Made by a program: the position numbers and the translations under genes. A DNA stretch of 64,000 nucleotides, taken from contig NZ_JACDXV010000008.1 in the NCBI RefSeq assembly GCF_015158295.1, positions 47,687 through 111,686 on the forward strand, given 5' to 3'. The notes beneath the pieces were generated by a model. That model searched no databases, had not been told where the DNA came from, and was given only the letters and a program-made list of their open reading frames with translations. This DNA comes from Devosia faecipullorum. Its GTDB lineage: Bacteria; Pseudomonadota; Alphaproteobacteria; Rhizobiales; Devosiaceae. Positions 16,423 through 24,875 of this stretch are shown here, piece after piece. Position 1 is the first letter of the stretch, and each line of letters opens with the position of its first letter.

Positions 16423-17948
16423 GCTGCCTGCTCCAACCCTAGCATATAGGGGCCCAATGCAGCCGGGGTCAGGTCGGCGGCATTGGGCAGGTTGGCCACG
16501 ATCCGTCCATCGAACAGCACGATGACACGGTCGGCCAATCTCAAAAGTTCATCGAGGTCCGCCGTGACCAGCAGCACGGCAGCGCCGGAGCGTGCCACCG
16601 CATCGATGCGGGAATGGAGGAAGGCCGCCGAAGCCACGTCGATGCCGCGTGTTGGCTGATCGGCGATGAGCAATCGCGGCGAACCGGCCAGTTCCCGGGC
16701 GGCGATCAGCTTTTGCGCATTGCCCCCGGAAAGGGAATCCAGCCTTTCGCTGATGCCGCGAAAGCGGACGGCAAATTCGCGCACCATGGCGTTGACATGC
16801 CTGCGGATCGCGCCGCGCCGCAGGAAGGGGCCCCATTGCATGGCAGGGTCGCCATCGGTGCCGGCTATGGCATTGTCGATAAGCGTCAGGCCCGGCGTGC
16901 CGCCCTGGGTAAACCGGTCAGCCGGCAAATGAGCAAGCCCGGCTCGCCTCCAATCGGCGGTGCTGGCCTTGTCCATGACCTTGCCGGCAAATCGGATGGC
17001 GCCCGCATTCGGGTGCAATTGGCCGCTCAGCAGCGAGACCAGCCCGCGCTGTCCGGAACCATCGACACCGGCAATGCCGACAATCTCGTTCGCGCCAATG
17101 GTCAGCGAGATATTCGTCAGCCGGTCCGCAGTGTCTCTGGTGTTGGTGGCAACGTTCGAGAGTTCGAGCAGCGGCGCGCCGCCGGACGGGCTCGCCTCGC
17201 GGCGCACGATATCGATGTTCCTGCCCATCACCATGCGGGTGATTTCGGCATCGCTGACCTCGGCCAGCGGCAATGTATCCACGACGCTGCCGGCGCGCAG
17301 CACCGTGACCGTGTCGGCCAGTGCGCGCACTTCATGCAACTTGTGCGAGATGAAGAGAATGGTGATGCCATCGTCGCGCAGGGCGCGCAAACGAACGAAT
17401 AATTCCTCGATTTCGGGGGGCGACAGCACGGCAGTCGGCTCGTCGAGGATGAGTAGGCGCGTTTCCCGCGCCAAAGCCTTGAGAATTTCGACCTTTTGCT
17501 GGGCCGCGACGGAAAGCGTCTCGATCCGCGCATCAGGGGCGACATTGAGCTCGTAGCGGCGGCTGAGTTCGATCACCTGCTCGCGGGCGCGGCGGCGGTC
17601 GATCAACAGCCCCGAACGCGGTTCGTGGCCCAGGATGATATTTTCCACCACGGTCAGCGGCGCCACCAGCGAGAAGTGCTGGTGCACCATGCCGATGCCA
17701 TTGCGGCCGGCAAAGTCCGGTGCCGCCGTATCAGCGGCGGCACCGTCGAGAAGAACCTGTCCGGAACTATGGGGCTCAAGGCCGAACAGGATTTTCATCA
17801 GCGTGGATTTGCCCGCGCCGTTTTCGCCGCAGATGGCGTGGATCGACCCCTTCCGAATGTCGAAAGTGGCATCGTTGAGGGCCACCGTGCCGTTCGGATA
17901 GGTCTTGGAGACCTTTTCGAACGCGACGATCGGAGCGTTGGACGTCAT
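16419..17948 (-). CDS. ABC transporter double ATPase, nucleoside/BMP type
   Basis: A 509-residue protein with two fused nucleotide-binding domains, as in NupO/YufO and sugar transporters of the RbsA class. Domain one has Walker A 'GENGAGKS' (41-48), a diverged signature 'LSVAAQQKVEIL' and Walker B 'LLILDEPTAVLS'. Domain two has an altered Walker A 'GVDGSGQRG', the signature 'LSGGNAQKLI' and 'LLIADQPTRGID'. The degenerate second P-loop is normal in this class and implies one main hydrolysis site. It lies 18 bases after the binding-protein gene and overlaps the first permease, so the operon is compact. Confidence 0.92.
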   Translation of the reverse strand: MTSNAPIVAFEKVSKTYPNGTVALNDATFDIRKGSIHAICGENGAGKSTLMKILFGLEPHSSGQVLLDGAAADTAAPDFAGRNGIGMVHQHFSLVAPLTVVENIILGHEPRSGLLIDRRRAREQVIELSRRYELNVAPDARIETLSVAAQQKVEILKALARETRLLILDEPTAVLSPPEIEELFVRLRALRDDGITILFISHKLHEVRALADTVTVLRAGSVVDTLPLAEVSDAEITRMVMGRNIDIVRREASPSGGAPLLELSNVATNTRDTADRLTNISLTIGANEIVGIAGVDGSGQRGLVSLLSGQLHPNAGAIRFAGKVMDKASTADWRRAGLAHLPADRFTQGGTPGLTLIDNAIAGTDGDPAMQWGPFLRRGAIRRHVNAMVREFAVRFRGISERLDSLSGGNAQKLIAARELAGSPRLLIADQPTRGIDVASAAFLHSRIDAVARSGAAVLLVTADLDELLRLADRVIVLFDGRIVANLPNAADLTPAALGPYMLGLEQAA

Positions 17949-17966
17949 CTGCGCAAGATCTCCGGC

Positions 17967-19076
17967 TTACGGACGGACGCTGTCGCGCAATGCGCTGAGG
18001 CTTCCGCTATCCATGCCGAAGGCGGTCGGCACTTCGACCTCTCCGGCGGCGATGGCGGCCTTGGCCGCTTCGACTGCTGCGAGCGTTTCAGGGGATGCCA
18101 GCTTTTCGAAATTGCCGGTTTCCACGATGCCAACAGCGCCTTCTGCCAGGCCGACATTTTCAGCCGACCCGAAGGGCAGCTTGCCTTCGCGATACATTTC
18201 ATAGGCACGCACGAGGCTGACATCGACGTTCTTGAGCACGGAACTCACGACGCGGCTCGCCAGCGCCGGATCGCTTTCGGCAAAAATGGCCTCCTGATCG
18301 GAATCGACGCCCAGAACATATTGATTGGTTTCGGCGGCGGCGGACACCTGGCCCAATCCGGCCTGCGAGGCGGCGATGAAGCCGATCCCCACGCCCGCAC
18401 GGTATTGTGCAAGGCCGAGTTCCTTGCCCTTGGCGGCGTCGGTGAACGAGCCGGCATAGGAAACGGAAACCTTGATATCGGGGTTCACCGACTGTGCGCC
18501 GGCAATGTAGCCGACGAGGAAGTCGTTGATGACCGGGATGTCCATGCCGCCGAGGAAGCCGAGGTTTTTGCCGGTGCCTTCGGGCAGGCCGCTCTGCAGG
18601 AGGCTCGCGGCGACGATGCCGCCGAGATAGGAGCCTTCGTTCTGCTTGTACTGGATGGAATAGACATTGGAATAAGCGCCGCCGTCATAGGGAAGGCTGG
18701 CGTCGAACAGGATATATTTGTTGTCGGGATAGAGTTCGGCCACGTCGCCCAGAATTTCGGACAACGAGAAGGTGCCGCCGATGATCAGATCCCAATCCTG
18801 CTCGGACACTTCGAGCAGGGCCGGCTCCCAGCCGGTCGGATCGTCACCGATCTCGAGCACCCGCGTTTCCACATCGTCGCCATAGGTCTGCTTGATCTGC
18901 TCCAGCCCGCGATTGGCCGAATCGAAGAAGGATTTGTCGCCGAGGGCGCCGTTGATCAGCAGCAGGATCTTGTCCTGCGCCATGGCGCCGGCACTGGTGG
19001 CTGCGAGCAATGTCGCTGCGCTGACCAGGCCGAGAAGTGCGCGGCGCGCATGAGTTCTGTTCGTCGCCTTGACCAT
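17967..19076 (-). CDS. BMP-family ABC transporter substrate-binding protein
   Basis: A 369-residue exported protein. The chosen ATG (19074-19076) gives a positively charged N-terminus 'MVKATNRTHARRALLG' followed by a hydrophobic stretch ending 'TSAGAMAQDK', a Sec-type signal without a lipobox cysteine, so it should be periplasmic. The mature part is a periplasmic-binding fold of the Bmp/PnrA family ('ILLLINGALGDKSFFDSANR' at its start), which bind purine nucleosides. The frame continues upstream to 19316, but only this start has a GGGAGG ribosome site (plus-strand 19083-19088) six bases away. First gene of the operon, with its own promoter. Confidence 0.9.
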   Translation of the reverse strand: MVKATNRTHARRALLGLVSAATLLAATSAGAMAQDKILLLINGALGDKSFFDSANRGLEQIKQTYGDDVETRVLEIGDDPTGWEPALLEVSEQDWDLIIGGTFSLSEILGDVAELYPDNKYILFDASLPYDGGAYSNVYSIQYKQNEGSYLGGIVAASLLQSGLPEGTGKNLGFLGGMDIPVINDFLVGYIAGAQSVNPDIKVSVSYAGSFTDAAKGKELGLAQYRAGVGIGFIAASQAGLGQVSAAAETNQYVLGVDSDQEAIFAESDPALASRVVSSVLKNVDVSLVRAYEMYREGKLPFGSAENVGLAEGAVGIVETGNFEKLASPETLAAVEAAKAAIAAGEVEVPTAFGMDSGSLSALRDSVRP

Positions 19077-19110
19077 GATGAACCTCCCTGGTGTCTTCGG
19101 CATTTTCTGA

Positions 19111-19133
19111 AAACGTCCAAATACTGGTCGTTT
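19111..19133. promoter_or_regulatory. Inverted repeat, candidate LacI-family operator
   Basis: AAACGTCC (19111-19118) and GGTCGTTT (19126-19133) match in reverse complement at seven of eight positions around a 7-base AT-rich centre. The repeat lies just downstream of the presumed -10 box of the minus-strand operon, where a repressor would block transcription. The divergent neighbour at 19252 is a LacI-family regulator whose relatives bind such AAACG/CGTTT half sites. Confidence 0.55.
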
Positions 19134-19143
19134 AATCGTGTAA

Positions 19144-19174
19144 ATGATAGAGCGGTGATACGGGGAGCTGTCAA
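19144..19174 (-). promoter_or_regulatory. Promoter of the nucleoside-uptake operon
   Basis: On the minus strand a perfect TTGACA (plus-strand 19169-19174) is followed by TATCAT (19144-19149) with 19 bases between. The spacing is longer than the ideal 17, and an overlapping TCTATC gives 17. The start of transcription would fall in or beside the inverted repeat at 19111-19133. Confidence 0.5.
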
Positions 19175-19200
19175 GGGGTGAGGCGGCGAACATCCAACGA

Positions 19201-19232
19201 CACTTGGCGATAAGGAAAATTTCTGCCAAGTG
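19201..19232. repeat. 8-bp inverted repeat before the LacI-family gene
   Basis: CACTTGGC (19201-19208) and GCCAAGTG (19225-19232) are exact reverse complements with a 16-base AT-rich, partly palindromic centre. It ends about 20 bases before the regulator's ATG, so it could be an autoregulatory operator or a leader hairpin. Confidence 0.4.
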
Positions 19233-19251
19233 GTGCGGGCGGGGGAATGAA

Positions 19252-20235
19252 ATGAGCCGACGGCGAAGTCCAACGATCAAAGATGTGGCGAAAGCGGCGG
19301 GGGTGTCTTCGGCCACCGTTTCCTATGTGCTCAACGGGCTGAACAAGGTGACGCCGGAAGTTGACGCTCTGGTTCGTCGCGTCGCCACTGAAATCGGCTA
19401 TTCCCGCAACAATGCCGCGCGGGCGCTGAAAACGGGTCATCATCACCTTATCGGCTGCATTCTGCCCACGCTCACCAGCCCGGTATTTCCCGAAATCGCT
19501 CAGGCCGTACAGCGGCGCGCCGCGCAACATGGCTATGCCACCGTTGTGGTCGATTCCGGCAACGAACCCATGCGCGAACTCGAGGTTATCGAGACATTGG
19601 GGCGGCACGGCATTGATGGGGTCGTCGCGCTGTTGCATCCCAGTTTTCCGCTGTCGACACCGCCGCAATTGCCGATGGTGTCGCTGGACGCGCCATTTCC
19701 GGGGCTGGATGGCGTCATGGCCGACCACCTGACCGGCGGGCGCCTCATGGCCGAACATGTCATCGGGTTGGGGCATCGGAAGGTAGGGCTGCTATCCGGC
19801 TTTCAGGATCACGTCAGTAACAAAGAGCGCCGCGAGGGCTTTGTGCAGGGTGCGGGATCGCAACTCGATCTGGTCTGGGAGGTTCAAGTCGATCTGGTCC
19901 CGCAATTGCCGGACGCTGCGGTGGCGGCGATTGCACGGCGGGACGTCAGCGTAATTGTCTGCGTCAACGATCTGGTGGCCATAGCAGCGCTTAGTGCCTT
20001 GAAGAGCCTGGGCTTGCGCGTCCCCGACGACGTTTCGGTCATTGGTTTTGACGACATGCAATGGAGCAGCTGGCCGTTGATCGGCCTGACAACAATTCGT
20101 CAGCCTCTCAATGTCCTGGGTGAACGTGCCGTCGACCTGCTCGTGGACAGGATTTCCGGTGTCGCCATGCCGGTGATCCTGGAGCGGCTTCCGGTGGAGC
20201 TCGTGGTGCGAACGAGCACGAAGGCCGTGCCATAG
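19252..20235 (+). CDS. LacI-family transcriptional regulator
   Basis: A 327-residue repressor-type regulator. The N-terminal LacI helix-turn-helix 'TIKDVAKAAGVSSATVSYVL' (about residues 8-27) and hinge helix ('NNAARALKTG') are followed by a periplasmic-binding-like effector domain with typical 'GFDDMQWSSWPLIGLTTIRQP' features near the C-terminus. The ATG at 19252 is preceded by GGGGGA at five bases; an earlier in-frame start at 19204 would overlap an inverted repeat and is less likely. It is divergent from the BMP-family ABC operon, and an AAACG-type inverted repeat sits at that operon's promoter. It probably represses uptake until a nucleoside-like ligand is present. Confidence 0.9.
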   Translation: MSRRRSPTIKDVAKAAGVSSATVSYVLNGLNKVTPEVDALVRRVATEIGYSRNNAARALKTGHHHLIGCILPTLTSPVFPEIAQAVQRRAAQHGYATVVVDSGNEPMRELEVIETLGRHGIDGVVALLHPSFPLSTPPQLPMVSLDAPFPGLDGVMADHLTGGRLMAEHVIGLGHRKVGLLSGFQDHVSNKERREGFVQGAGSQLDLVWEVQVDLVPQLPDAAVAAIARRDVSVIVCVNDLVAIAALSALKSLGLRVPDDVSVIGFDDMQWSSWPLIGLTTIRQPLNVLGERAVDLLVDRISGVAMPVILERLPVELVVRTSTKAVP

Positions 20236-20256
20236 CCTGGGCCGATGTCAAATGAG

Positions 20257-20281
20257 GGCCGGCGGCGATCCGGCCTTTTTG
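20257..20281 (+). terminator. Intrinsic terminator of the LacI-family gene
   Basis: GGCCGG (20257-20262) pairs with CCGGCC (20270-20275) around a 7-base loop and is followed directly by five T residues. It begins 21 bases after the regulator's stop codon. Confidence 0.75.
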
Positions 20282-20371
20282 TTCCTTATATGTTCTTGAA
20301 TATCCGGGCGGCCCTTGCTAGCTTTCGGGGCAATCAGGCCTTGGGGGCTTGTAGATAATCAAGAAGACGAC

Positions 20372-21778
20372 ATGGCCAAGAACCGATCCCAATTCCTCTG
20401 CCAGTCCTGCGGCGCGGTTTCGAGCCGCTGGCAGGGGCGATGCGATGCCTGTGGCGAATGGAATTCCATCGTCGAGGAGATTGTAGATTCGGGCGTCGGC
20501 GCCGGCCCCAAGGCCGCCAAATCCAATGGCCGGCCGACCAATCTGGTGCCGCTGTCCGGCGAAACCGAGAGCGCGGCGCGCGTCGTCACCGGCCTTGTGG
20601 AGCTGGATCGGGTAACCGGCGGCGGCTTCGTCAAGGGCTCGGCGTTGCTGGTGGGCGGCGATCCGGGGATCGGCAAATCCACGCTGCTGCTGCAATCGGC
20701 GGCGGCTTTGGCCAATAAGGGCAAGCGCGTCGTCTATGTCTCGGGCGAGGAGGCGGTGGCGCAGGTGCGGCTCAGGGCGCAGCGGCTGGGCCTGGGCGAT
20801 GCCGGCGTGCTGCTGGCCGCCGAAACCAATGTCGAGATCATTCTCGCCACGCTTGAGGGCGGGCCGCCGCCCGATCTGGTGATCATCGATTCCATCCAGA
20901 CGCTGTGGACCGACAGGGTGGATTCGGCGCCGGGAACCGTGACCCAGGTGCGCACCTCGGCCCAGGCATTGACGCGCTTTGCCAAAAAGAGCGGCGCGGC
21001 GGTGGTGCTGGTCGGCCATGTCACCAAGGATGGTCAGATCGCCGGGCCGCGCGTGGTCGAGCACATGGTCGATGCCGTGCTCTATTTCGAAGGCGACAGC
21101 AGCCACACCTTCCGCATCCTGCGCGGGGTGAAGAATCGCTATGGCGCGACCGACGAGATCGGCGTCTTCGCCATGACCGAGCGCGGGCTCGAACAGGTGG
21201 CCAACCCTTCGGCGTTGTTTCTCGACCAGCGCGACAAGGACGCGGCGGGCTCGGCAGTGTTCGCGGGCATGGAAGGCACAAGGCCGCTGCTCATCGAAAT
21301 CCAGGCTTTGGTGGCGCCATCTCCGCTCGGCACGCCGCGCCGGGCCGTGGTGGGCTGGGATTCCTCGCGTCTTTCCATGGTTCTGGCCGTGCTGGAAACG
21401 CGCTGCGGGGTGCGGATCGGCGCCAACGACATCTATCTCAATGTCGCAGGCGGGCTGAAGATCAACGAGCCGGCGGCGGACCTTGCCGTGGCCGCGGCGC
21501 TGATTTCCTCGCTGACCGGTTCGCCCCTGCCGGCCGATGCGGTCTATTTCGGAGAAATCTCGCTGGCGGGTGGCGTGCGCCCCGTTGTGCATGGCGCCTT
21601 GCGGCTGCGCGAGGCTCAGAAGCTGGGCTTTGGTTCGGTGGTGACGGGCAAGCTGGGCAAGGCTGACCGCAACAATGGCCTCGATGTCACCGAATATGCC
21701 CAATTGAGCGACATGGTCAGCCGCATCGCCGCGCAGGGCAAGCGCCCGATTCCCGAGCCGGAGCACGATTCATGGTAA
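20372..21778 (+). CDS. radA: DNA repair protein RadA
   Basis: A 468-residue RecA-related ATPase that helps process recombination intermediates and branch migration. The N-terminal zinc finger has cysteines at 10, 13, 24 and 27 ('CQSCG...CDACGEW'). Walker A 'GGDPGIGKST' follows near residue 95. The RadA-specific motif appears as 'KNRYG' rather than the usual KNRFG. The C-terminal Lon-like domain is complete. The frame is open from 20315, but the ATG at 20372 starts the conserved 'MAKNRSQFLCQSCG'. It heads a same-strand run with cvpA and purF. Confidence 0.95.
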   Translation: MAKNRSQFLCQSCGAVSSRWQGRCDACGEWNSIVEEIVDSGVGAGPKAAKSNGRPTNLVPLSGETESAARVVTGLVELDRVTGGGFVKGSALLVGGDPGIGKSTLLLQSAAALANKGKRVVYVSGEEAVAQVRLRAQRLGLGDAGVLLAAETNVEIILATLEGGPPPDLVIIDSIQTLWTDRVDSAPGTVTQVRTSAQALTRFAKKSGAAVVLVGHVTKDGQIAGPRVVEHMVDAVLYFEGDSSHTFRILRGVKNRYGATDEIGVFAMTERGLEQVANPSALFLDQRDKDAAGSAVFAGMEGTRPLLIEIQALVAPSPLGTPRRAVVGWDSSRLSMVLAVLETRCGVRIGANDIYLNVAGGLKINEPAADLAVAAALISSLTGSPLPADAVYFGEISLAGGVRPVVHGALRLREAQKLGFGSVVTGKLGKADRNNGLDVTEYAQLSDMVSRIAAQGKRPIPEPEHDSW

Positions 21779-21894
21779 ATAATCAGTTTCCAGTGAGATT
21801 CGAGTGCGGCCCGGAGGTTGGCCTTGGCAGCGCCCGCTAAAGTGTTTAATGGTCGCCGCAATTGGCCCGGCGGCTCGAAAACAGGCGAAAACAT

Positions 21895-22518
21895 ATGCTG
21901 ACAGCGTTTGACGTTGGTGTGGGTGTGCTGGTGCTGATCTCGGCGATACTGGCCACGGCGCGGGGGCTGACCCGCGAAGTGCTGTCGCTGGCGACCTGGG
22001 CCGGCTCCGCCGCCATCGCCGTCTATATGCTGTATTATCACCCCGACATTGCCCGGCAATATATTGCCGAGCCGGTCGTGGCCGACATCGCCACGGTGGT
22101 GGTCACCTTCATCCTGGCGTTGATCGTGCTGCACCTGTTGACCATGCGCATCGCCGATTTCGTGGTGGACAGCCGCATCGGGCCGATCGACCGCACACTG
22201 GGTTTCGTCTTCGGGGTGCTGCGCGGCATTCTCATTGCCATCGTCATCACCATTTTCGGCCTGTGGCTGCTGCCTAATAACCTGCCCGATTGGGCCGCCA
22301 AGGCGCAGACTCTGCCGCATCTGCGGAATATGGGCGACACGCTGATTTCCATGCTGCCCGAAGGGCTCGAGCAGCAGGTGACCGATATTCTCAAGGGCGG
22401 CGGCGCCAATCTCAGCGACGAGCCGGCGACATCTGCCGCGCCCCAGGACGGTGGGGACGTCGATCCGAACCTGACGACGGTGGATCCCTCCGACCCGGTG
22501 ATCGATCCGCCAGCCTGA
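21895..22518 (+). CDS. cvpA: CvpA family membrane protein
   Basis: A 207-residue inner-membrane protein with four hydrophobic segments in the first 140 residues ('MLTAFDVGVGVLVLISAILA' at the start) and a soluble acidic/proline tail. This is the CvpA layout; E. coli cvpA was first linked to colicin V production and lies upstream of purF, the same neighbour as here. Its biochemical role is unsettled, with links to envelope stress tolerance. The ATG at 21895 is preferred over the upstream in-frame start at 21862, which would add a basic, non-conserved extension. Confidence 0.88.
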   Translation: MLTAFDVGVGVLVLISAILATARGLTREVLSLATWAGSAAIAVYMLYYHPDIARQYIAEPVVADIATVVVTFILALIVLHLLTMRIADFVVDSRIGPIDRTLGFVFGVLRGILIAIVITIFGLWLLPNNLPDWAAKAQTLPHLRNMGDTLISMLPEGLEQQVTDILKGGGANLSDEPATSAAPQDGGDVDPNLTTVDPSDPVIDPPA

Positions 22519-22635
22519 TGGATGAGCATGGCGGGCACCGCATCCGCCTTCTGCCTGCCGACCGACCATACTTGTGATTGCTGGCCGGCGGGAAAATGCG
22601 CTATTGGCCTGCCAGCCATCCGCAGTCTTTCGCAT

Positions 22636-22639
22636 GGAG
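22636..22639 (+). promoter_or_regulatory. Ribosome binding site favouring the GTG start of purF
   Basis: GGAG lies six bases before GTG at 22646-22648. The only nearby ATG in frame (22634) has no purine-rich sequence before it, so GTG is taken as the start. Confidence 0.5.
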
Positions 22640-22645
22640 CCTCCC

Positions 22646-24139
22646 GTGACGCATCGCAGCTTCGATGACGATTTCAATCTCGATGGCGACACGCTGCATG
22701 AAGAGTGCGGCGTGTTTGGCATTTTAGGGCATGACGATGCGTCGACGCTTACCGCCCTGGGCCTGCATGCCTTGCAGCATCGCGGGCAGGAAGCCGCCGG
22801 TATTGTCAGCTTCGACGGCCAGCAATTCCGCCAGGAAAAGCGCATGGGCCTGGTGGGCGATCACTATACCGACCCCGCCGTGCTGGCGAAGCTGCCCGGC
22901 AATATCTCCATCGGCCATACCCGCTATTCCACCACCGGCGAAGTGGCGCTGCGCAATGTGCAGCCGCTGTTCGCGGAGCTGGAAGTGGGCGGCATCGCCA
23001 TCGCGCATAACGGCAATTTCACCAATGGCCTGACGCTGCGCCGCCAGATCATCGCCACCGGCGCGATCTGCCAGTCCACCTCGGACACCGAAGTGGTGCT
23101 GCATCTGATTGCGCGGTCGCGTCACTCCTCCAGCACCGACCGCTTCATCGACGCCATCCGTCAGATGGAAGGCGGCTATGCCATGCTGGCCATGACCCGC
23201 ACCAAGCTGATTGCGGCGCGCGACCCGGTCGGCATCCGGCCGCTGGTCATGGGCGAACTCGACGGCAAGCCGATCTTCTGCTCGGAAACCTGCGCCCTCG
23301 ACATTATCGGTGCGAAATATATCCGCGACGTGGAAAACGGCGAAGTCATCGTCTGCGAACTCCAGCCCGATGGCTCGATCAGTGTGGAAGAGCGTAAGCC
23401 TGCCCGCAAGACGCCCGAGCGGCCATGCCTGTTCGAATATGTCTATTTCGCGCGCCCCGATTCCATGGTTTCGGGCCGCAGCGTCTACAAGGCGCGCAAG
23501 AACATGGGCATCAATCTGGCCAAGGAAGCGCCGGTAGAGGCCGATGTGGTTGTGCCGGTGCCCGATGGCGGCACCCCGGCTGCGATCGGCTATGCCCAGC
23601 AGAGCGGCATTCCGTTCGAATTGGGGATCATCCGCAATCATTATGTGGGCCGCACCTTCATCGAGCCGACCCAGCAGATCCGCGCCTTCGGCGTGCGCCT
23701 CAAGCATTCGGCCAACCGCGCCGAAATCGCCGGCAAGCGCGTGGTGCTGATCGACGATTCCATCGTGCGCGGCACGACCTCGATCAAGATCGTGCAGATG
23801 ATCCGCGACGCAGGCGCTACGGAAGTGCATATTCGCGTCGCCAGCCCGATGATCTTCCACTCGGACTATTACGGCATCGACACGCCGGACCCCGACAAGC
23901 TGCTGGCCAATCAATATGCGGACCTCGATGCGATGTGCCGCTATATCGGTGCGGATTCGCTGCAATTTCTCTCCATTGACGGGCTTTACGAGGCCGTAGG
24001 GGGCGTCCGTCGCGACCCCAAGGCGCCGCAATTCACCGACCATTACTTTACGGGCGACTATCCGACGCACTTGACCGATCTCAATGGCAGGACCATGAGC
24101 GATCCCAAGCAGGTGTCGCTGCTCAAGGAAGCTGGCTAA
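22646..24139 (+). CDS. purF: Amidophosphoribosyltransferase PurF
   Basis: About 497 residues, catalysing the first committed step of purine synthesis: PRPP plus glutamine gives phosphoribosylamine. The N-terminal nucleophile Cys21 in 'EECGVFGI' is preceded by a short propeptide expected to be cut off. The phosphoribosyltransferase loop is 'VVLIDDSIVRGTTS'. Start choice is between ATG 22634 and GTG 22646; the latter has the better ribosome site. The stop overlaps the next gene's ATG (TAATG), so the SDR gene is probably translated by re-initiation. The upstream neighbour is cvpA, as in many proteobacteria. Confidence 0.95.
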   Translation: MTHRSFDDDFNLDGDTLHEECGVFGILGHDDASTLTALGLHALQHRGQEAAGIVSFDGQQFRQEKRMGLVGDHYTDPAVLAKLPGNISIGHTRYSTTGEVALRNVQPLFAELEVGGIAIAHNGNFTNGLTLRRQIIATGAICQSTSDTEVVLHLIARSRHSSSTDRFIDAIRQMEGGYAMLAMTRTKLIAARDPVGIRPLVMGELDGKPIFCSETCALDIIGAKYIRDVENGEVIVCELQPDGSISVEERKPARKTPERPCLFEYVYFARPDSMVSGRSVYKARKNMGINLAKEAPVEADVVVPVPDGGTPAAIGYAQQSGIPFELGIIRNHYVGRTFIEPTQQIRAFGVRLKHSANRAEIAGKRVVLIDDSIVRGTTSIKIVQMIRDAGATEVHIRVASPMIFHSDYYGIDTPDPDKLLANQYADLDAMCRYIGADSLQFLSIDGLYEAVGGVRRDPKAPQFTDHYFTGDYPTHLTDLNGRTMSDPKQVSLLKEAG

Positions 24140-24873
24140 TGACCGAAAATAACGAACTGGAAGGCCGGAACGTACTGGTTACGGGCGCCTCGCGGGGCAT
24201 CGGCTACGCGGCGGCGCTTGAGGCGGCTCGGCGTGGCGCCCATGTGATCGCCGTAGCCCGCACCGTGGGCGGGCTCGAAGACCTCGACGACGAAATCCAG
24301 AAGCTCGGCGGCTCCACCACCCTGGTTCCGCTTGACCTGCGCGACGGCGAGGCCATCGACCGGCTGGGCGCGGCGATTTTCGAGCGCTGGGGACATCTGG
24401 ACGGCCTGGTGGCCAATGCAGGCCAATTAGGCGTGCTGAGCCCGGTCGCCCATATCAAGCCCGATGATTTCGACAAGGTTCTGGCGGTCAACGTCACCGC
24501 CAATTACCGGCTGCTGCGCTCGCTCGACCTGCTGTTGCGCCAGTCCGAAGCCGGACGTGCGGTGTTCGTGTCCTCGTCCTCGGCGCGGTCCGCCCGCCCG
24601 TTCTGGGGGCTCTACGCCGCGAGCAAGGCGGCACTGGACGCCATGATCAAATCCTATGCCGGTGAGGTCGTGCAGACCAATGTCCGGACCAATCTGTTTT
24701 ATCCCGGCGCGGTGCGCACCGCCATGCGCGCCAAGGCCATGCCGGGCGAGAACCCTGAAACGCTGCCCACGCCCGAGGCCGTGGCGCCGCTGCTCATCGA
24801 TCTGCTGAGCCCGGCGCTGCAAGAGCATGGTAAGCTGTTCGACATGGCGACCGGCAAGTTCGAAGCCATCTGA
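24139..24873 (+). CDS. SDR-family NAD(P)-dependent oxidoreductase
   Basis: A 244-residue short-chain dehydrogenase. The Rossmann glycine motif 'VTGASRGIG' is near residues 15-23, 'NAG' (VANAGQLG) marks the central strand, and the catalytic Tyr-x3-Lys is in 'YAASKAAL'. The substrate cannot be told from sequence. It starts within the purF stop codon (TAATG), and a similar purF-SDR arrangement is seen in other Hyphomicrobiales, so it is co-expressed with purine synthesis, though no functional link is evident. Confidence 0.9.
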   Translation: MTENNELEGRNVLVTGASRGIGYAAALEAARRGAHVIAVARTVGGLEDLDDEIQKLGGSTTLVPLDLRDGEAIDRLGAAIFERWGHLDGLVANAGQLGVLSPVAHIKPDDFDKVLAVNVTANYRLLRSLDLLLRQSEAGRAVFVSSSSARSARPFWGLYAASKAALDAMIKSYAGEVVQTNVRTNLFYPGAVRTAMRAKAMPGENPETLPTPEAVAPLLIDLLSPALQEHGKLFDMATGKFEAI

Positions 24874-24875
24874 TC

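Noticed and set aside
17496..19181. 561-residue plus-strand frame across the BMP and ATPase genes
   Set aside because: It overlaps two well-supported genes on the other strand and has the low-complexity composition of a shadow frame.
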